The notes under the pieces: generated by a model
What the model saw: only the letters and a program-made list of their open reading frames with translations
Databases searched by the model: none
Told to the model about the DNA's origin: nothing
From: Verrucomicrobiota bacterium
GTDB taxonomy: Bacteria > Verrucomicrobiota > Verrucomicrobiia > Limisphaerales > SIBE01
Assembly (NCBI GenBank): GCA_021733945.1
Contig: JAIPJX010000006.1
Location: 17,947-81,946, forward strand
DNA: 64,000 bases
Reading direction: 5' to 3'
Part shown: positions 45,372-54,484 of the stretch, piece after piece
How positions within the stretch are numbered: the first letter of the stretch is position 1
Layout: the number at the start of each line of letters is the position of its first letter
Translations under genes and position numbers: made by a program

Positions 45372-45947
45372 ATGAGCCCTGTCACTCATTTCCTGGCCAG
45401 TTGGATGCTCGCCAACACCGCCCCTCTGGAACGTCGGGAACGCGCCATCGTGGCTCTCTCCGGCCTGGCACCGGACATCGACGGCCTTGGACTCGCTGTT
45501 GATCTCGCGACCCGCGGCACGGCCTGGGAGACGAACTGGTGGGGGGAATATCATCACACGCTCGGACACAACCTGCTGTTCGCACTCGTCGCGGGAACGA
45601 TCGCGCTTGCGTTCGCCCGATCCCATCGGCTCAAGTCCTTTGCTCTGGCAGTCACCGCTGTGCATCTTCACCTGCTCTGCGACGTCGGCGGCGGGCGCGG
45701 CCCCGAAGGTTATCAATGGCCCATCCCGTATCTCTGGCCGTTTGCGGCTCATCCCCAATGGGTCTGGTCCGGGCAATGGGCGCTCGATGCATGGCCAAAT
45801 CTCCTCATCACCGGCATCTGCATTCTGGTGACATTGCGCCTGGCGTGGAGCCGGGGATTCTCGCCCGTCGAACTCGTTTGCCTTCGTTGGGATCGGAAAG
45901 TCGTGGAAACGTTGCGTCAAAGATTTCCCGGGCGGGCGGATCCCTGA
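45372..45947 (+). CDS. DUF457-like membrane-bound metal-dependent hydrolase
   Basis: A 191-residue protein with several hydrophobic segments. The family pattern is visible: SPVTHFLASWMLA (with His), LSGLAPDIDGLG (the Asp pair), YHHTLGHNLLFALVAGTIAL (the His cluster) and VHLHLLCDVGG. This matches DUF457/YdjM-type membrane proteins, annotated as metal-dependent hydrolases from the conserved His/Asp set. The substrate is unknown. It follows the TSP3-like gene after 56 bp and is probably co-transcribed or under its own promoter. Confidence 0.78.
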   Translation: MSPVTHFLASWMLANTAPLERRERAIVALSGLAPDIDGLGLAVDLATRGTAWETNWWGEYHHTLGHNLLFALVAGTIALAFARSHRLKSFALAVTAVHLHLLCDVGGGRGPEGYQWPIPYLWPFAAHPQWVWSGQWALDAWPNLLITGICILVTLRLAWSRGFSPVELVCLRWDRKVVETLRQRFPGRADP

Positions 45948-46078
45948 GCGGGCCATCGCCCGGAACGCGCGCTCCGGTCCGCATTCAGCATTCGCCGTTG
46001 CGTGGGCCCCTGTGCATTCGATGCGCGCAGGGGACATGCTCTCTTGCGCACCGACACCGACCGGCTAGAGTCGGGGAG

Positions 46079-48307
46079 ATGGGAAATGCGACAATCGATC
46101 TGAACGAGCAGGGACGGGTGGCGGATGAGAAACTCAAGGCACTGGGATTATGCCTGACGCAGGGAGGCGAACCAACCTTTGTTCCCCATGACACCTCGGC
46201 ACCGGAATGGAACGTGGCCGCCCTGGGCAACGAAAAACTTTTACACGCCCGACGCCTGGCCCGTGAGCTCGCCACCACTCTCTATCCCGGTGCTGTCATG
46301 CTCCAGTCCTTTGGCAAACAGTATCCCGCCGAGCCTCTCCCACGCTGGCAGCTCGGGCTGTTCCGTTCCCGATCGGGAGCACCGCTCTGGAACGACTGGC
46401 AGCGGCTCCGGGTGGAGCAAACCGGGATTCCCCCAGCCACCGGGGAAACCGCCCGCCTCTTCCTTCAGGGACTGATCACCTCCCTCAAACTGGACGCCGC
46501 CACGGTTCCCGTGTTCGAGGATTTCGAAGCGCACCTCCGCGCTCAAAAGGATTCCGAAAAGGACCGCATGATCCCGCGTTTCTGCCGGAGACGAAAGGCC
46601 TTCGAAGGACGCGATCTCAACGGCGAGGACCTGACAGCGCACGCAGCGTATTTCGAACCGGCGGGGTGGATCCTGCCGCTGGATCACGATGAAGACGGAT
46701 GGAAAACCGAACGTTGGGAATGGCCCGCCGACGAGGATATTCAACTGGTGCCCGGCGACAGTCCCGTGGGTCTGCGCCTTCCCCTGAGCCGATTGCCGGA
46801 GGACGCGCTGCGACGCACCCTGACGGTCGAGTGCAAGCGCGGGGAGCTCCTTCTGTTCCTGCCTCCAGTCGCCAGCGCGGCCGCTTTCTGCGAACTCGTG
46901 CGGCTTGTGGAACAGGTTGCCGCGCGAATGGACCTGCCCCCGTTGCGTCTGGAGGGCTATGCTCCGGGGCGCGATCCGGACCTCGAAACGATCGCCCTCA
47001 CCTCGGATCCGGGCGTGCTCGAGGTGAACCTTCCTCCGGCCGACAACTGGCCGGAGTTTCAACGGGTTGTAAAGGGCCTGTTTTCCGCCGCCGAAGCCAG
47101 CGGATTGCGCGGTGACAAGTATCAACTCAGCGGACGCCGGATCGCCAGCGGCGGTGGCGCGCACATCATTCTTGGCGGACCCGATCTGGAAGACAACCCG
47201 TTCCTGAAACGGCCGCATCTGCTCGCCAGCATTCTCCGGTTTGTGCAGAATCATCCCAGCCTGTCCTACGCTTTCACGGGGCTCTACACCGGTCCGTCCT
47301 CCCAGGCACCGCGCGTGGACGAAGGTGCCCCCGAGCTTCCGTATGAACTGGAGATCACCCTCGCGGCGATGGAGCAAATGAAGGGCCCGGGCCCGGCCTT
47401 CCTGATCGACGCCATGCTGCGCAACCTGCTGATGGATTGGAACGGCAACACCCATCGCGCGGAAATCAGCGTCGACAAATTCTACAACCAGGACTCGCCC
47501 AACGGCCGTCTGGGTCTGGTCGAGTTTCGTGCTTTTGAAATGTTGCCCACGGCGGAGATGCTGCTGAGCACCAACGTACTCCTGCGCGCGCTGGCCGCGA
47601 CTTTTGCGGAGACGCCCTATGTTGCCCCCCTGATCGATTGGGGCACCGCGTTGCACGATCGGTTTGCGCTGCCTGGATTCCTCCGGCAGGACCTGGCGGA
47701 CGTTGCCGCATTCCTCAACCGGCACGGTTTCTCGTTCGCTCCAGAATGGTTCGACGCGCACCTCGATTTCAGATTCCCGATCATCCACGAATTCCAGGTG
47801 GGAGCAACCACCTGGACGCTGCGGCATGCGATCGAGCCCTGGCCCGTCATGGGGGACCACAGCGGCACCGGTCGGATCGTGGATGCCACCACCGATCGGC
47901 TTGAGTTGTCGGTGGCGGACAAGGACGCCGCCGCACGCTTCGTGGCCACGGTGAACGGCCGGCGCCTCCCCCTGCACCCCCTGGGCGACACGGGTGCCGT
48001 GTCCGGCGTGCGCTACCGCTTATTCGATAATCCGTGGGGACTGCAACCCCAGGTGCAGGCGCACAGCCCCCTGATTTTCCAGATCATTGATCCGGAAACC
48101 AACCACGTGGTGCACGCCTTCGATTACCTGAACTGGAAACGCGACGGCGGCAATTACGACGGCCTTCCCGAATCAGCCGGGGAAGCGCGAGACCGTGTTG
48201 CTCAACGCCTCGTGAACCGGGAGGATAGCATCGGGACCAAGGCCGACTGGCGCGAGACACCCCCTTCATCCCTCGCGCCGTTCACGCTTGATTTGCGCCG
48301 AGGCTGA
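46079..48307 (+). CDS. DUF2126 family protein (transglutaminase-associated)
   Basis: 742 residues from ATG at 46079; earlier in-frame sequence from 45539 is antisense-like and not real. It matches the C-terminal region of large transglutaminase/DUF2126 proteins: LTQGGEPTFVPHDTSAPEWN, LLHARRLARELATTLYPGAV, LSGRRIASGGGAHIILGGP and GLVEFRAFEMLPTAEMLLST. In most bacteria this domain is fused behind an N-terminal transglutaminase domain in a protein of about 1100 residues; here the transglutaminase is the separate next gene. The function is probably protein crosslinking or polyglutamate processing; the DUF2126 part may bind a peptide substrate. Confidence 0.82.
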   Translation: MGNATIDLNEQGRVADEKLKALGLCLTQGGEPTFVPHDTSAPEWNVAALGNEKLLHARRLARELATTLYPGAVMLQSFGKQYPAEPLPRWQLGLFRSRSGAPLWNDWQRLRVEQTGIPPATGETARLFLQGLITSLKLDAATVPVFEDFEAHLRAQKDSEKDRMIPRFCRRRKAFEGRDLNGEDLTAHAAYFEPAGWILPLDHDEDGWKTERWEWPADEDIQLVPGDSPVGLRLPLSRLPEDALRRTLTVECKRGELLLFLPPVASAAAFCELVRLVEQVAARMDLPPLRLEGYAPGRDPDLETIALTSDPGVLEVNLPPADNWPEFQRVVKGLFSAAEASGLRGDKYQLSGRRIASGGGAHIILGGPDLEDNPFLKRPHLLASILRFVQNHPSLSYAFTGLYTGPSSQAPRVDEGAPELPYELEITLAAMEQMKGPGPAFLIDAMLRNLLMDWNGNTHRAEISVDKFYNQDSPNGRLGLVEFRAFEMLPTAEMLLSTNVLLRALAATFAETPYVAPLIDWGTALHDRFALPGFLRQDLADVAAFLNRHGFSFAPEWFDAHLDFRFPIIHEFQVGATTWTLRHAIEPWPVMGDHSGTGRIVDATTDRLELSVADKDAAARFVATVNGRRLPLHPLGDTGAVSGVRYRLFDNPWGLQPQVQAHSPLIFQIIDPETNHVVHAFDYLNWKRDGGNYDGLPESAGEARDRVAQRLVNREDSIGTKADWRETPPSSLAPFTLDLRRG

Positions 48308-48320
48308 TCCTCCACCTCCC

Positions 48321-49181
48321 ATGAAACGCATTCAGATCCGGCATTCCACCGTCTACCAGTTCCCCCGGCCCGTTGAACTGGCACCCCACAAACTGATGAT
48401 TCGCCCCCGGTCCGGATACGACATCCGCATCGAAAGCGCGCAACTGATCATCTCGCCGGACTGCCTTACCAAGTGGCATCGGGATATCTATGGCAACTCG
48501 GTTGCGGTGGTCTCGTTCCATGAACCGGCCACGACCCTTTCGATTCTCAGCGAGGTCGTGCTCCAGCATTTCGAAGCCGAACCACTCGATTTCTTTGTGG
48601 ACGAAAAGGCGGTCATGTTCCCCTTTCATTTTGACCCACAGGAACGCGTCGATCTGATCCCGTACCAAACGCTTTGTTTCCCGAGTGACAGCCCGGTGGT
48701 GCGAGACTGGCTTCAGGGATTCTGGAGGCCGGGCCAGTTCATCGAGACCTACGTTCTCCTGGACACCATCAACAAGGCCATCGTCCGGGATTTCGCCTAC
48801 GCCATGCGCGAGGAACCGGGGGTTCAAAGACCCGCGCAAACCCTGGCAAAACGCTCGGGTTCCTGTCGGGATTTTGCCACGCTCTTCATTGAAGCCTGCC
48901 GGTATTTCGGATTGGCCGGACGTTTCGTGAGCGGTTACCTGAACTGCCCGGAAACTGTCCAGGGCCACGGTTCCACCCACGCCTGGTCGGAGGTTTACCT
49001 GCCGGGTGCCGGGTGGAAGGGATTCGACAATACCAGCGGCATCGTGGTCGGCCACGACCACATCGCGATGGCCGTCTGCCGGCATCCCGCCGATGCTCCG
49101 CCGATTTCGGGCAGTTACATCAGCCAGGAACCGTGTGTGCCCGCCATGCAGGTCCGGGTGGATGTCAATGAAATCCAATAG
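48321..49181 (+). CDS. Transglutaminase-like cysteine protein
   Basis: 286 residues from ATG at 48321; the frame is open 11 codons upstream but overlaps the DUF2126 stop. A beta-rich N-terminal domain (IQIRHSTVYQFPRPVELAPH) and the catalytic core with Cys182 (GSCRDFATL), His220 (THAWSEVYLPG) and Asp236 (GFDNTSG) are complete. The family resembles the bacterial transglutaminase/protease homologues often paired with DUF2126 and circularly permuted ATP-grasp genes in a peptide-forming cluster; only DUF2126 is present here. It lies 13 bp downstream of that gene. Confidence 0.88.
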   Translation: MKRIQIRHSTVYQFPRPVELAPHKLMIRPRSGYDIRIESAQLIISPDCLTKWHRDIYGNSVAVVSFHEPATTLSILSEVVLQHFEAEPLDFFVDEKAVMFPFHFDPQERVDLIPYQTLCFPSDSPVVRDWLQGFWRPGQFIETYVLLDTINKAIVRDFAYAMREEPGVQRPAQTLAKRSGSCRDFATLFIEACRYFGLAGRFVSGYLNCPETVQGHGSTHAWSEVYLPGAGWKGFDNTSGIVVGHDHIAMAVCRHPADAPPISGSYISQEPCVPAMQVRVDVNEIQ

Positions 49182-49260
49182 AAGTGTCCAATAGAAGCGG
49201 GGACGGCGCGGAACATCGCATCCCCAACCGCCCGCGTCGCCGAAGAATCCCCCCGACCCA

Positions 49261-50487
49261 TCAGCCCCTGCGAATCTCGGATCCCTTGAACCGGATCGTG
49301 ATGCGAAACACCTTCTTTTCACGGCACCGGATCGCACCTGTTTTCAAATCGACCGTCTCGGGAATCTCGATGCGATGCAGATCCACGGCGGCGTGATACC
49401 CGCGCTCGGAGAACACATCGATCAACATCGCGAGAGCCACTGCGTTGTGAAGCAGCCGGTCCTCCGTGTTCACCATGGCCACTCCGCTGATCGCATGCCG
49501 GATGACAATGGGCATCACCTTCCGGTTGATGAATTCCACAACCCTCTGGAACAGCTCCGCCTGATCAAATTCATAATCGTCCAGGCGACGGACGAGGTCC
49601 TGCCGGGCGTGCACGACGATATCCCGGGCCAGGGGCAGGTGCCGGAGACGGTCGAACGTGCGGGGATCCAGCTCGAGTGAACTCTGATATTCCAGCTCCC
49701 GGGTGATGTTCTGTTCCACCTCGGCAATCGGGCCGTTGGCGTTGACGAAATGATAGAAGAACGTCTCCTTGAGCGATTGCAGGGCATCCCAGGTCTGGTC
49801 CTTAAACACCTCGTACCGCCTGCGCGCCGCATTGACATCGAGGTCCGTCGGACGCAATTCCAGGATCTCCCCGATGCCGCTGTTCTCCACCTCCTGATTG
49901 TGAGCCTGAATCTCCCGCCCCCGTTTCAGCTGCCGATCGATACTGACCGATTCCTCGACGAAGAGGACCATGATGTGAATGATGGGCTGCCGGAAATGAC
50001 CATGCAACGGGGTGTCGTAAAACTCGAGCCGCAACTCCCGCATTTTCTGGACGAGCAATTTCATGCACTCCACCTGAACCTTGGTCCGCGGGAAACCGTC
50101 CAGCACCGCTCCATCCCGATATTCGGGCTCGAGCAACTTTCGGAAGACCAGGGTGATCACCTCCTTGTCGCCGACCAATCCACCGGATTCCTTGATCTTT
50201 CTCGCGGCCGGACTGTCGAGCAATTCACTGACCACGATCGAGTCGCAGGTCAGGCCTCGGGCCTTCAGAATAAAGCGCGTGTTGGTTCCCTTGCCCGAAC
50301 CGGGCGCTCCTCCCAGAAGAATGATCTCCTTGGCAAACCGCAGGTGTTCCCGTCCCGGATCCTCGAGCAGTTCGTTCCAGATGGCCCCGAAAATGATCTG
50401 GGCGTCCTTGATCTCGAGATCGGCACCTGAATCGGGATTCTTGGGCCGCTCCTCGTCGATCTCAATTTCTGTTGTCTCTTCGGCCAT
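49261..50487 (-). CDS. Adenylate-kinase-like P-loop protein with long C-terminal extension
   Basis: 408 residues from ATG at 50487 (AGGA ribosome site 3 bases before it); an upstream ATG at 50565 would add 26 residues. The N-terminal half has Walker A GGAPGSGKGTN (about 59-69), the adenylate-kinase signature AVLDGFPRT and the helix KEVITLVFRKLLEP. It lacks the usual LID-domain Cys but has FFYHFVNANGPIAEVEQNI, as in nucleoside monophosphate kinases. The C-terminal 190 residues (TFDRLRHLPLARDIVVHARQ onwards) are of unknown type. Ordinary adenylate kinase is about 215 residues, so this is a fused or lineage-specific form. Confidence 0.75.
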   Translation of the reverse strand: MAEETTEIEIDEERPKNPDSGADLEIKDAQIIFGAIWNELLEDPGREHLRFAKEIILLGGAPGSGKGTNTRFILKARGLTCDSIVVSELLDSPAARKIKESGGLVGDKEVITLVFRKLLEPEYRDGAVLDGFPRTKVQVECMKLLVQKMRELRLEFYDTPLHGHFRQPIIHIMVLFVEESVSIDRQLKRGREIQAHNQEVENSGIGEILELRPTDLDVNAARRRYEVFKDQTWDALQSLKETFFYHFVNANGPIAEVEQNITRELEYQSSLELDPRTFDRLRHLPLARDIVVHARQDLVRRLDDYEFDQAELFQRVVEFINRKVMPIVIRHAISGVAMVNTEDRLLHNAVALAMLIDVFSERGYHAAVDLHRIEIPETVDLKTGAIRCREKKVFRITIRFKGSEIRRG

Positions 50488-50684
50488 GAATCCTGGACCC
50501 CGAGTGAACCGCAGCAGCGCACCGAAGGCAACCGCATTCTCATCCCATTTTTTGATCGAAGGCATGTTTGCGCGGACCGACTCCCAAAAAATAAAGCGCC
50601 TGCTGAATGAGCCGGTTGGTTACGTCTGCGTCCTGACTGAGCTGGCGGGCCAACGCCAGTTCACGTGGCCGGAGCGTCCTGGAT

Positions 50685-52421
50685 TCAGCGAATCGGGATC
50701 CTCCACAACGTGATGCTCAGGGGCTGGACGGACACCGCCGCTCCCAGATCGGCCATCGGCGCTTCCCGGATATCGACCCGGCGCGGTTCCCCAGGCTGAT
50801 TGGAAGCCATTGGATCACCCGCGGTGATGATCCAGGTCGATGCTGGCTGCGCGGGCTCCGCAGTGTTGAAGGCGAATTCAAGCGCCACAGAATCCCGGGT
50901 CGGGTTTACAACCGCAACGGTCAAAGTCTTCCGGTCGCCCGTCAGCGCCGCCGCGATATCCAGGGGCGCAGCCTGATGTTCCACGCCGAGCGGGATCGTG
51001 CCGAAATGCCGCCGATACAGCATCAGGGCCAGTCCCGTCGATTCAAACTCAGCCGCGGTTTTGGTCGTCTTGATGCAGCCGATCACATTGACCGTCTGAG
51101 CGTAGTTGGCCATGAAGAAGATGTCGCTGTTGCGGAAGTACAAGTGTTCGCTGATCAGGTTCATGTGATCGGCGCAGTTCTCCAGCATCCCCTGCGTCCA
51201 GTTTCCCACATTGCCAACCCCGACCGTCCGGATGGCGGGATCGATCTCGCGCATTTTTGTCTCAATCCAATTGTGCTTGAGAACATAGTGGTTCAATTGC
51301 ATGTAGCCGAGCTGCCATCGGCCATACATTTCGTTGCCCACGCACCACCATTTCACCCGGTGCGGCTCGGGGTGGCCGTTGCGGGCGCGGATCCGACCCA
51401 TCGGGGTGTCCGGCGATCCATTGGCGTATTCCACTTCCGCCGCGGCCGAGTATGCGTCACCAAACCCCGAGTTCACCGCGATCATCGGCTCGGCGCCAAT
51501 CAGCTCACACAGGCGCACGAATTCATCCAAACCGACGTCGTTGGGTTCGATGCCCGTCCACGCGGGATTGGTCCGGGTGGGGCGCCGGTCGCGGTTTCCC
51601 AATCCGTCCCGCCAGTCGTACCCACTCACAAAATTGCCGCCGGGCCACCGATAGACAGGGGCGTTGAGCTGCTTCAACAGATCCAGCGTGTCCTTGCGAA
51701 ACCCTTCCACATGGTCCGCGGGCATCAGGGACACGCAGCCGATTCGAAGCGTTCCCGCTCCGGAGACGGTGATCACCAGCCTCCCGTTGTCCGTGTCCGC
51801 TCCCGAAGTGAGATGAAAGGCCGCCTTTCTGAAATTCGGCCCGACCCTCCGAATCAGGTGCGTTTGCCTCTCGGAATCGCCCCGGCCCCACTCGAGACTC
51901 ACGGTGACGGGCCCGACGTCGGCGTCGCCGGCCAGAATGATGTACCCGGTGTACGCTCGGTCCCTGAGCAATCCCAGCTCCTCCTGATAAATCCCAACGC
52001 GGCTCCCGTCTCCCGGCGCCGTTAAATGAGGCGAGTGCCGACCGGTGAACGCCTCCTCCGCGACCATGCGCACCGGTTCGTTCGGCCCAATGACTTTCCA
52101 CGGCGAGGCGGCTAGGACGCGCGCCTGCTCGCGCGTTAATCTCCAGACATCGCCCTCGGCGGGCACGGGGAAATGGAATTTGCGGTCCTCGAGCATCTCC
52201 GCCCATATGCCGCCGTAGATGCACCGGCCCAGATGTTCGATGAACTGGCCATAGATGTAAGGACTGATCGGCTCGCCGGGCCGGGAAGGATCCACGGAGA
52301 CCCGCGCGACCTTCGTTGGAATCCCAGTCGCGGTTTCCGCGGGAGCTTGTGCGAACAGGCTTGCCGCCGAGATCAGGGCGCAGCACAGCAGGCACCCACG
52401 CTGTTGTAACGATTGCTTCAT
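50685..52421 (-). CDS. Alpha-L-arabinofuranosidase-like GH51 protein, nucleophile segment apparently deleted
   Basis: 578 residues with a signal peptide (about 1-25). The GH51 (beta/alpha)8 core is recognised by YIYGQFIEHLGRCIYGG, PVYRWPGGNFVSGYDWRDG and the acid/base motif VKWWCVGNEMYGRW. After HMNLISEHLY the sequence jumps directly to FRNSDIFFMANYAQTVNVIG. In normal GH51 proteins about 60-75 residues separate these points and carry the nucleophile Glu in a D-E-W-N motif, which is missing here. The reading frame is intact, so an in-frame deletion is likely. Catalysis is therefore doubtful. The C-terminal beta-sandwich (LTVAVVNPTRDSVALEFAFN) is present. Confidence 0.82.
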   Translation of the reverse strand: MKQSLQQRGCLLCCALISAASLFAQAPAETATGIPTKVARVSVDPSRPGEPISPYIYGQFIEHLGRCIYGGIWAEMLEDRKFHFPVPAEGDVWRLTREQARVLAASPWKVIGPNEPVRMVAEEAFTGRHSPHLTAPGDGSRVGIYQEELGLLRDRAYTGYIILAGDADVGPVTVSLEWGRGDSERQTHLIRRVGPNFRKAAFHLTSGADTDNGRLVITVSGAGTLRIGCVSLMPADHVEGFRKDTLDLLKQLNAPVYRWPGGNFVSGYDWRDGLGNRDRRPTRTNPAWTGIEPNDVGLDEFVRLCELIGAEPMIAVNSGFGDAYSAAAEVEYANGSPDTPMGRIRARNGHPEPHRVKWWCVGNEMYGRWQLGYMQLNHYVLKHNWIETKMREIDPAIRTVGVGNVGNWTQGMLENCADHMNLISEHLYFRNSDIFFMANYAQTVNVIGCIKTTKTAAEFESTGLALMLYRRHFGTIPLGVEHQAAPLDIAAALTGDRKTLTVAVVNPTRDSVALEFAFNTAEPAQPASTWIITAGDPMASNQPGEPRRVDIREAPMADLGAAVSVQPLSITLWRIPIR

Positions 52422-52614
52422 ACAAGGAACCCTTCTGACCGGATTGCGAATGCGCGAAAACGTTTCTTAGTTTTTCTTCACACTATCTTGCCCGCCAGGG
52501 AGGGGGCGTGCCTGATGAAGAAGGTTCGACCGGGAACTGAAGCATTCCCGCGTGCAGCCGGCAAAGGCCACCGCGATCAACGTCTGCTCTGAGAGCCTGT
52601 CTGAAAACTCCAAT

Positions 52615-52855
52615 CTCAAGGTGGCGCGAACCGCACTGCGATTCGTTTAAGAACTGAAATGGTAGGGCGAAGCGTCCTCGCTGAGCCGCTCAGCCGCTTG
52701 TCGGCTCACCGGGACGGATTCGCCCCACCCTCCGAATCGCTTAAACGAATGGCAGTGGCGCGAACCGTCCCGGTGAGCGGAGTCGACGGTCTGGCTTCGG
52801 ACGGGCGCGGCTCAGCGAGACGCTTCGCCCTACCGCCGTTCGTTTAAGGGAATCG
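52615..52855 (+). repeat. Interspersed palindromic repeat A, copy 3
   Basis: AAGGTGGCGCGAACCGCACT, GATTCGTTTAAGAACTGAAA, TGGTAGGGCGAAGCGTCC, GCTCAGCCGCTTGTCGGCTC, ACCGGGACGGATTCGCCCC, TTAAACGAATGGCAGTGGCG and GCCCTACCGCCGTTCGTTTA. The longest copy, with two inverted half-units. Confidence 0.85.
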
Positions 52856-53045
52856 GAAGGCGGGGGTGGTCCGTTTGGAACGGATGTCTGCCTCGCGGTT
52901 GGAGCAGTGGAGACCGAATCGGGATCGCCTCATTTTTTCACCGGAACGTACGGCAGGGACCGTATCGTGTTTTGCAGGGTATCGGCAAAGCGGCGTCGGC
53001 ACTGCGCTCTGCCGCGCGCACTCCACAGGGCGACGGGTTTGGCAG
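52855..53045 (+). repeat. Interspersed repeat B, copy 3
   Basis: GTGGTCCGTTTGGAACGGAT, GTCTGCCTCGCGGTTGG, GATCGCCTCATTTTTTCACC, GCAAAGCGGCGTCGGCAC and CTCCACAGGGCGACGGGTTT. Its end is shared with 54726-54790, which reads into the coding end of the AdoMet decarboxylase gene. Confidence 0.85.
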
Positions 53046-53049
53046 TTGC

Positions 53050-53100
53050 GGAAGTGGACCTTCCTACGTCGGCTCCTACTTTTCAGACACGCTCTGAGCG
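53050..53100 (+). repeat. Interspersed repeat C, copy 3
   Basis: GAAGTGGACCTTCCTACGTC, GGCTCCTACTTTTCAGACAC, GCTCTGAG. The AAA ATPase stop (53076) lies within it, so the repeat forms the gene's last codons and 3' end. Confidence 0.75.
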
Positions 53101-54470
53101 GATTCCAATGCCTCGGGCATTACGATGTCACCCGCCTCGATGGTGACGAGTTGCGCTTTGTTCAAAGTTTTGCCGAGACGGCTCAGGCGCATGGCCTGAT
53201 TACGGATCACCTGCTCAAACAGGTTCCGGGCAAACCGTCCGTTGCCGAAGCCGTCTCCCTTGTTCGCAAGCGTGTGCGCGAAGAGCTGCTGCAGCTTGTC
53301 ACGAGCCTCCGAGGACAGGGCGTATTCGTTGGTCGCACAGAAGATCTCGAAGATCTGGCCGAGCTCACGCTGATCGTAATCGCTGAAATGAATTGTTTTG
53401 CTGAAACGGGATTTCAGCCCCGGGTTGGTCTGGATGAAATCCTCCATGTCCTTGGGATATCCGGCAACCACGACGATCAGGCGATCCCGGTCATCCTCCA
53501 TGCGTTTGACCAGCGTATCGATCGCCTCTCCGCCGAAATCGTTCTCGCCGCCGCTGATCAGACTGTAGGCTTCGTCGATGAACAGCACGCCATCGAGCGC
53601 CTTGTCGACAATCTCGGAGGTTTTCTTGGCGGTGTGCCCGACATACTGACCGACCAGTCCCATCCGATCGGTTTCGACGAGGTGCCCTTTTTTCAGGATG
53701 TTCAGTTTCTTGAAAATGCGCGCCAGGATTCTGGCGACCGTGGTCTTGCCGGTTCCGGGGTTTCCGGAGAAGACCAGGTGCAATGAAAGCTGTGTGCGTT
53801 TGAGATCGTGTTCGGCGCGGCGTTTTTGAATCTCGAGAAAGTGGACAAGCTGCTGGATTTCGTCCTTCACACCCTTGAGACCCATCAACGCCTCGAGCCT
53901 GGCCAGTTCATCCTCCAACGTGGTGTTGTCTTCCGCCGCCGCGGAGGCATCTTCGGCTGCTCCGGGTCCCCGCGCGGTGGATTTGCCGCCGAGGATCGGT
54001 TCGGAGTCCCGTTGGTAAAACCCGCGGGTTGTCGCCTCCGCCTGCCGGCCAAGATCGCGATTGGTGCCGAGCAATGCGTCGGCCAGGTTGGTGAGAAAGA
54101 AACATTCGTCGGGAGTCAGCGATCGATCGGACAACGCGATGGCATACGCGGCCTGCAGTACAATCACCCCCAGCTCAGGATGACTTTTTGAGAGGCGCAA
54201 CTGCGCCAGGTCATAACTGGGCAGACCGTCGATTCGCGAGGTCAGCAGCGACTCGTATAGCGGCGACCAGCCGAGGAAGGAACGTACTCCCTGGAGGAAA
54301 GCGCGTTCACTCGCATTCTCCTGCCCGTCAATCAGGACGGAAAGGAACAACGCCAGGCGCAATTCAAAGTCGATCTCGAAATCCGAACAACCGTGTTGTC
54401 GGATCAGATCCTTCTTGGTCGCCTGGAATTTTTCAAGCGAACGGGCGGCAATATGATTCAGGTCGTCCAT
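53076..54470 (-). CDS. CbxX/CfqX-type AAA ATPase with TerB-like N-terminal region
   Basis: 464 residues. Residues 30-140 look like a TerB/DjlA helical domain (FEIDFELRLALFLSVLIDGQ, then AAYAIALSDRSLTPDECFFL). After a low-complexity Ala/Asp linker comes the AAA domain with GLKGVKDEIQQLV, Walker A GNPGTGKT (236-243), Walker B GVLFIDEAYSL (Asp299-Glu300), the sensor-1 region LIVVVAGYPKDMEDFIQTNP and FGNGRFARNLFEQVIRNQAM. This is the CbxX/RuBisCO-activase-like clade, often tied to secretion or stress systems. It is the last gene of the polyamine/PspA set, 187 bp after speH, with repeat A in between. Confidence 0.85.
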   Translation of the reverse strand: MDDLNHIAARSLEKFQATKKDLIRQHGCSDFEIDFELRLALFLSVLIDGQENASERAFLQGVRSFLGWSPLYESLLTSRIDGLPSYDLAQLRLSKSHPELGVIVLQAAYAIALSDRSLTPDECFFLTNLADALLGTNRDLGRQAEATTRGFYQRDSEPILGGKSTARGPGAAEDASAAAEDNTTLEDELARLEALMGLKGVKDEIQQLVHFLEIQKRRAEHDLKRTQLSLHLVFSGNPGTGKTTVARILARIFKKLNILKKGHLVETDRMGLVGQYVGHTAKKTSEIVDKALDGVLFIDEAYSLISGGENDFGGEAIDTLVKRMEDDRDRLIVVVAGYPKDMEDFIQTNPGLKSRFSKTIHFSDYDQRELGQIFEIFCATNEYALSSEARDKLQQLFAHTLANKGDGFGNGRFARNLFEQVIRNQAMRLSRLGKTLNKAQLVTIEAGDIVMPEALESAQSVSEK

Positions 54471-54484
54471 AAAACAATGCTCTC

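Larger units (their letters stand above)
52422..53075. other. 654-base non-coding region with repeats A, B and C
   Basis: No credible gene. It carries, in order, repeat A (52615-52855), repeat B (52855-53045) and repeat C (53050-53100), the most complete run of these repeats in the window. The C copy overlaps the AAA ATPase stop codon. Confidence 0.75.

Noticed and set aside
45539..46078. N-terminal 180 codons of the open frame before the DUF2126 start
   Set aside because: This stretch overlaps the DUF457-like gene in another frame and has shadow-like Arg/Ser/Pro content. The ATG at 46079 begins the homologous part.
46241..47977. Minus-strand open frame of 578 codons inside the DUF2126 gene
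   Set aside because: Antisense to a protein with strong family motifs; no domain of its own.
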